Assembly (NCBI GenBank): GCA_029932755.1
Contig: JAOZPK010000076.1
Location: 1-7,477 of the forward strand
Length of the DNA: 7,477 nucleotides
Direction of reading: 5' to 3'
From: Candidatus Cloacimonadota bacterium
GTDB taxonomy: Bacteria; Cloacimonadota; Cloacimonadia; Cloacimonadales; TCS61
Shown here: piece after piece, positions 6,870 to 7,477 of the stretch
Numbering within the stretch: position 1 is the first letter of the stretch
How the letters are laid out: every line of letters begins with the position of its first letter
Notes under the pieces: generated by a model
Database searches by the model: none
What the model was told of the DNA's origin: nothing
What the model saw: only the letters and a program-made list of their open reading frames with translations
Made by a program: the position numbers and the translations under genes

Positions 6870-6935
6870 ATGGAAAAAGTATTCATCTCTGCTATTCCGG
6901 CAGTAGTTTCGTATTTACGTATTAAAAATGTATAA
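6870..6935 (+). CDS. 21-residue hypothetical peptide
   Basis: I do not recognise this short ORF. It reads MEKVFISAIPAVVSYLRIKN plus a final Val. It has one of the best ribosome binding sites in the window, AAGGAGG five bases before the ATG, which is the main reason to list it. The peptide is hydrophobic in the middle with basic residues near both ends. It could be a leader peptide for the downstream genes, a tiny membrane peptide, or the surviving start of a gene truncated by a frameshift. Its stop overlaps the start of a second ORF at 6928 in the sequence ATGTATAA. Confidence 0.4.
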   Translation: MEKVFISAIPAVVSYLRIKNV

Positions 6936-7122
6936 AATAATAAATAAATTAAATAATGGAATTATTACTTCATTACATTTAAAAATATATAACATTTCTA
7001 TTTCAACTTCTTTTCACAAGATGATTAGAGAAAAAATATCAATTGGGAATAATGACTTAATTCAAAATACTCAGAGCGACGGTACACTACAAATCTATCC
7101 AAAAAAAACACAATTAAATTAA
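6928..7122 (+). CDS. Doubtful 64-residue ORF, overlapping the preceding small ORF
   Basis: No known family is recognised. The ATG lies within the end of the 21-codon ORF (overlap ATGTATAA), an arrangement compatible with translational coupling, but there is no Shine-Dalgarno of its own. The product is rich in Ile, Asn, Lys and Ser, as any frame in such AT-rich DNA would be, and ends with QSDGTLQIYPKKTQLN. It lacks the signal segment of the next gene. It may be non-coding, or the remainder of a gene whose first part is the 6870 ORF, joined before a frameshift. Confidence 0.22.
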   Translation: MYKIINKLNNGIITSLHLKIYNISISTSFHKMIREKISIGNNDLIQNTQSDGTLQIYPKKTQLN

Positions 7123-7176
7123 AAAAATAATAAAGGAGTATTAAAATGAAAAAGAATCTTAGTTTAATCGTATTAG
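7122..7176 (+). repeat. Direct repeat, left copy (repeat period 301 bp)
   Basis: These 55 bases, covering the spacer, ribosome binding site and first codons of the exported peptide gene, recur without a mismatch at 7423-7477. Similarity stops immediately upstream at 7121 versus 7422, marking the left border of the duplicated unit. Confidence 0.9.
7134..7138 (+). promoter_or_regulatory. Ribosome binding site of the exported peptide gene
   Basis: AGGAG within TAAAGGAGTATTAAA lies seven bases before the ATG at 7146. The same sequence is repeated exactly before the next copy (7435-7439), so it was duplicated with the gene. Confidence 0.7.
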
Positions 7177-7421
7177 TGGCTTTAGTAGTTTCAGTGATCA
7201 ATGTTTTTGCTATTATCAATAGCAGTAATGACACATCCATTCAAGCATTTGCAAAAAGTAATATTTGCACAGCACAGGGTGATTTCATGCCGGCTCCATT
7301 CGAAGAGGTGATCGTAGAAGAACTGTCAATCGAGAAAAGTGATTTGATCTGCAGCGCTCAAGGTGATGTTAGACCTCCACCATGGGATGATGAAGAAGAA
7401 TATGTACCAAGCGGAAGTTAA
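7146..7421 (+). CDS. Small exported peptide with two internal Cys-AQGD/Pro/acidic repeats
   Basis: This is a 91-residue protein of unrecognised family. The N-terminus has two lysines followed by a hydrophobic run at residues 5-24 (LSLIVLVALVVSVINVFAII), so it is a signal peptide or membrane anchor. Cleavage after VFA at residue 22 or after AFA at 36 is possible. The mature part has two related units: ICTAQGDFMPAPFEE (40-54) and ICSAQGDVRPPPWDDEE (68-84), with their cysteines (41 and 69) 28 residues apart. Each unit is preceded by Lys-Ser and followed by acidic residues, and the C-terminus is very acidic. The two cysteines could form a disulfide. The layout recalls small tandemly repeated exported peptides of Bacteroidetes such as the NVEALA type, but the similarity is weak. 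A second copy follows immediately with no terminator between. Confidence 0.75.
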   Translation: MKKNLSLIVLVALVVSVINVFAIINSSNDTSIQAFAKSNICTAQGDFMPAPFEEVIVEELSIEKSDLICSAQGDVRPPPWDDEEEYVPSGS

Positions 7422-7422
7422 T

Positions 7423-7477
7423 AAAAAATAATAAAGGAGTATTAAAATGAAAAAGAATCTTAGTTTAATCGTATTAG
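7423..7477 (+). repeat. Direct repeat, right copy (continues past the window)
   Basis: This is identical to 7122-7176 over all visible bases. The match is still running when the window ends, so the true repeat is longer. Confidence 0.9.
7447..7477 (+). CDS. Second tandem copy of the exported peptide gene (cut by the window end)
   Basis: Only the first ten codons are visible, encoding MKKNLSLIVL, identical to the start of the gene at 7146. The upstream ribosome binding site is also identical. The gene begins 25 bases after the previous stop codon and is probably cotranscribed with it. Whether the C-terminal repeats are conserved or varied cannot be seen. Confidence 0.7.
   Translation, partial: MKKNLSLIVL

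Noticed and set aside
7025..7240. 71-codon hydrophobic minus-strand frame
   Set aside because: It is the antisense shadow of the AT-rich signal-segment region of the peptide gene at 7146, and the plus-strand gene has the ribosome binding site and is duplicated.

Overview
The window is AT-rich bacterial DNA with a conserved minus-strand operon over its first 6.4 kb and a sparse plus-strand region encoding small peptides in the last 0.6 kb. The order infC-rpmI-rplT-pheS-pheT-(zapB-like)-zapA-6S RNA-rny, the low GC content and the KH-type RNase Y suggest an FCB-group or related anaerobe, possibly Cloacimonadota. That placement is inferred from gene order and composition only.

Operon, read right to left on the minus strand. 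A structured leader (about 6238-6409) ends in a textbook intrinsic terminator just before infC. The 5' arm of that terminator can instead pair with a loop near the start of the leader, so I read it as a transcription attenuator. infC follows and appears to start at a rare AUU codon (6210). Next come ribosomal proteins L35 and L20, both subunits of phenylalanyl-tRNA synthetase, a short coiled-coil protein resembling ZapB, and the FtsZ-ring protein ZapA. A 6S RNA gene lies between zapA and rny, beginning immediately after the zapA stop codon. The RNase Y gene runs off the left edge after its KH domain has begun. Gaps are short and I see no terminator between infC and rny, so the genes are probably cotranscribed. 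Together they cover translation initiation, 50S assembly, Phe-tRNA charging, Z-ring assembly, RNA polymerase control (6S) and mRNA decay (RNase Y).

Region 6410-6869 is very AT-rich with no convincing gene. It holds two clean short palindromes and separates the operon from the plus-strand unit.

Plus-strand unit, 6870 to the end. A 21-codon ORF with a strong ribosome binding site overlaps a doubtful 64-codon ORF. A 91-residue exported peptide gene follows. Inside it are two copies of a Cys-Ser/Thr-Ala-Gln-Gly-Asp / proline / acidic motif spaced 28 residues apart. A second copy of the gene begins 301 bp downstream and is identical over all 55 bp visible before the window ends. This looks like a recently amplified tandem family of small secreted or membrane-tethered peptides that I cannot assign to a described family. 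It is the most novel part of the window.
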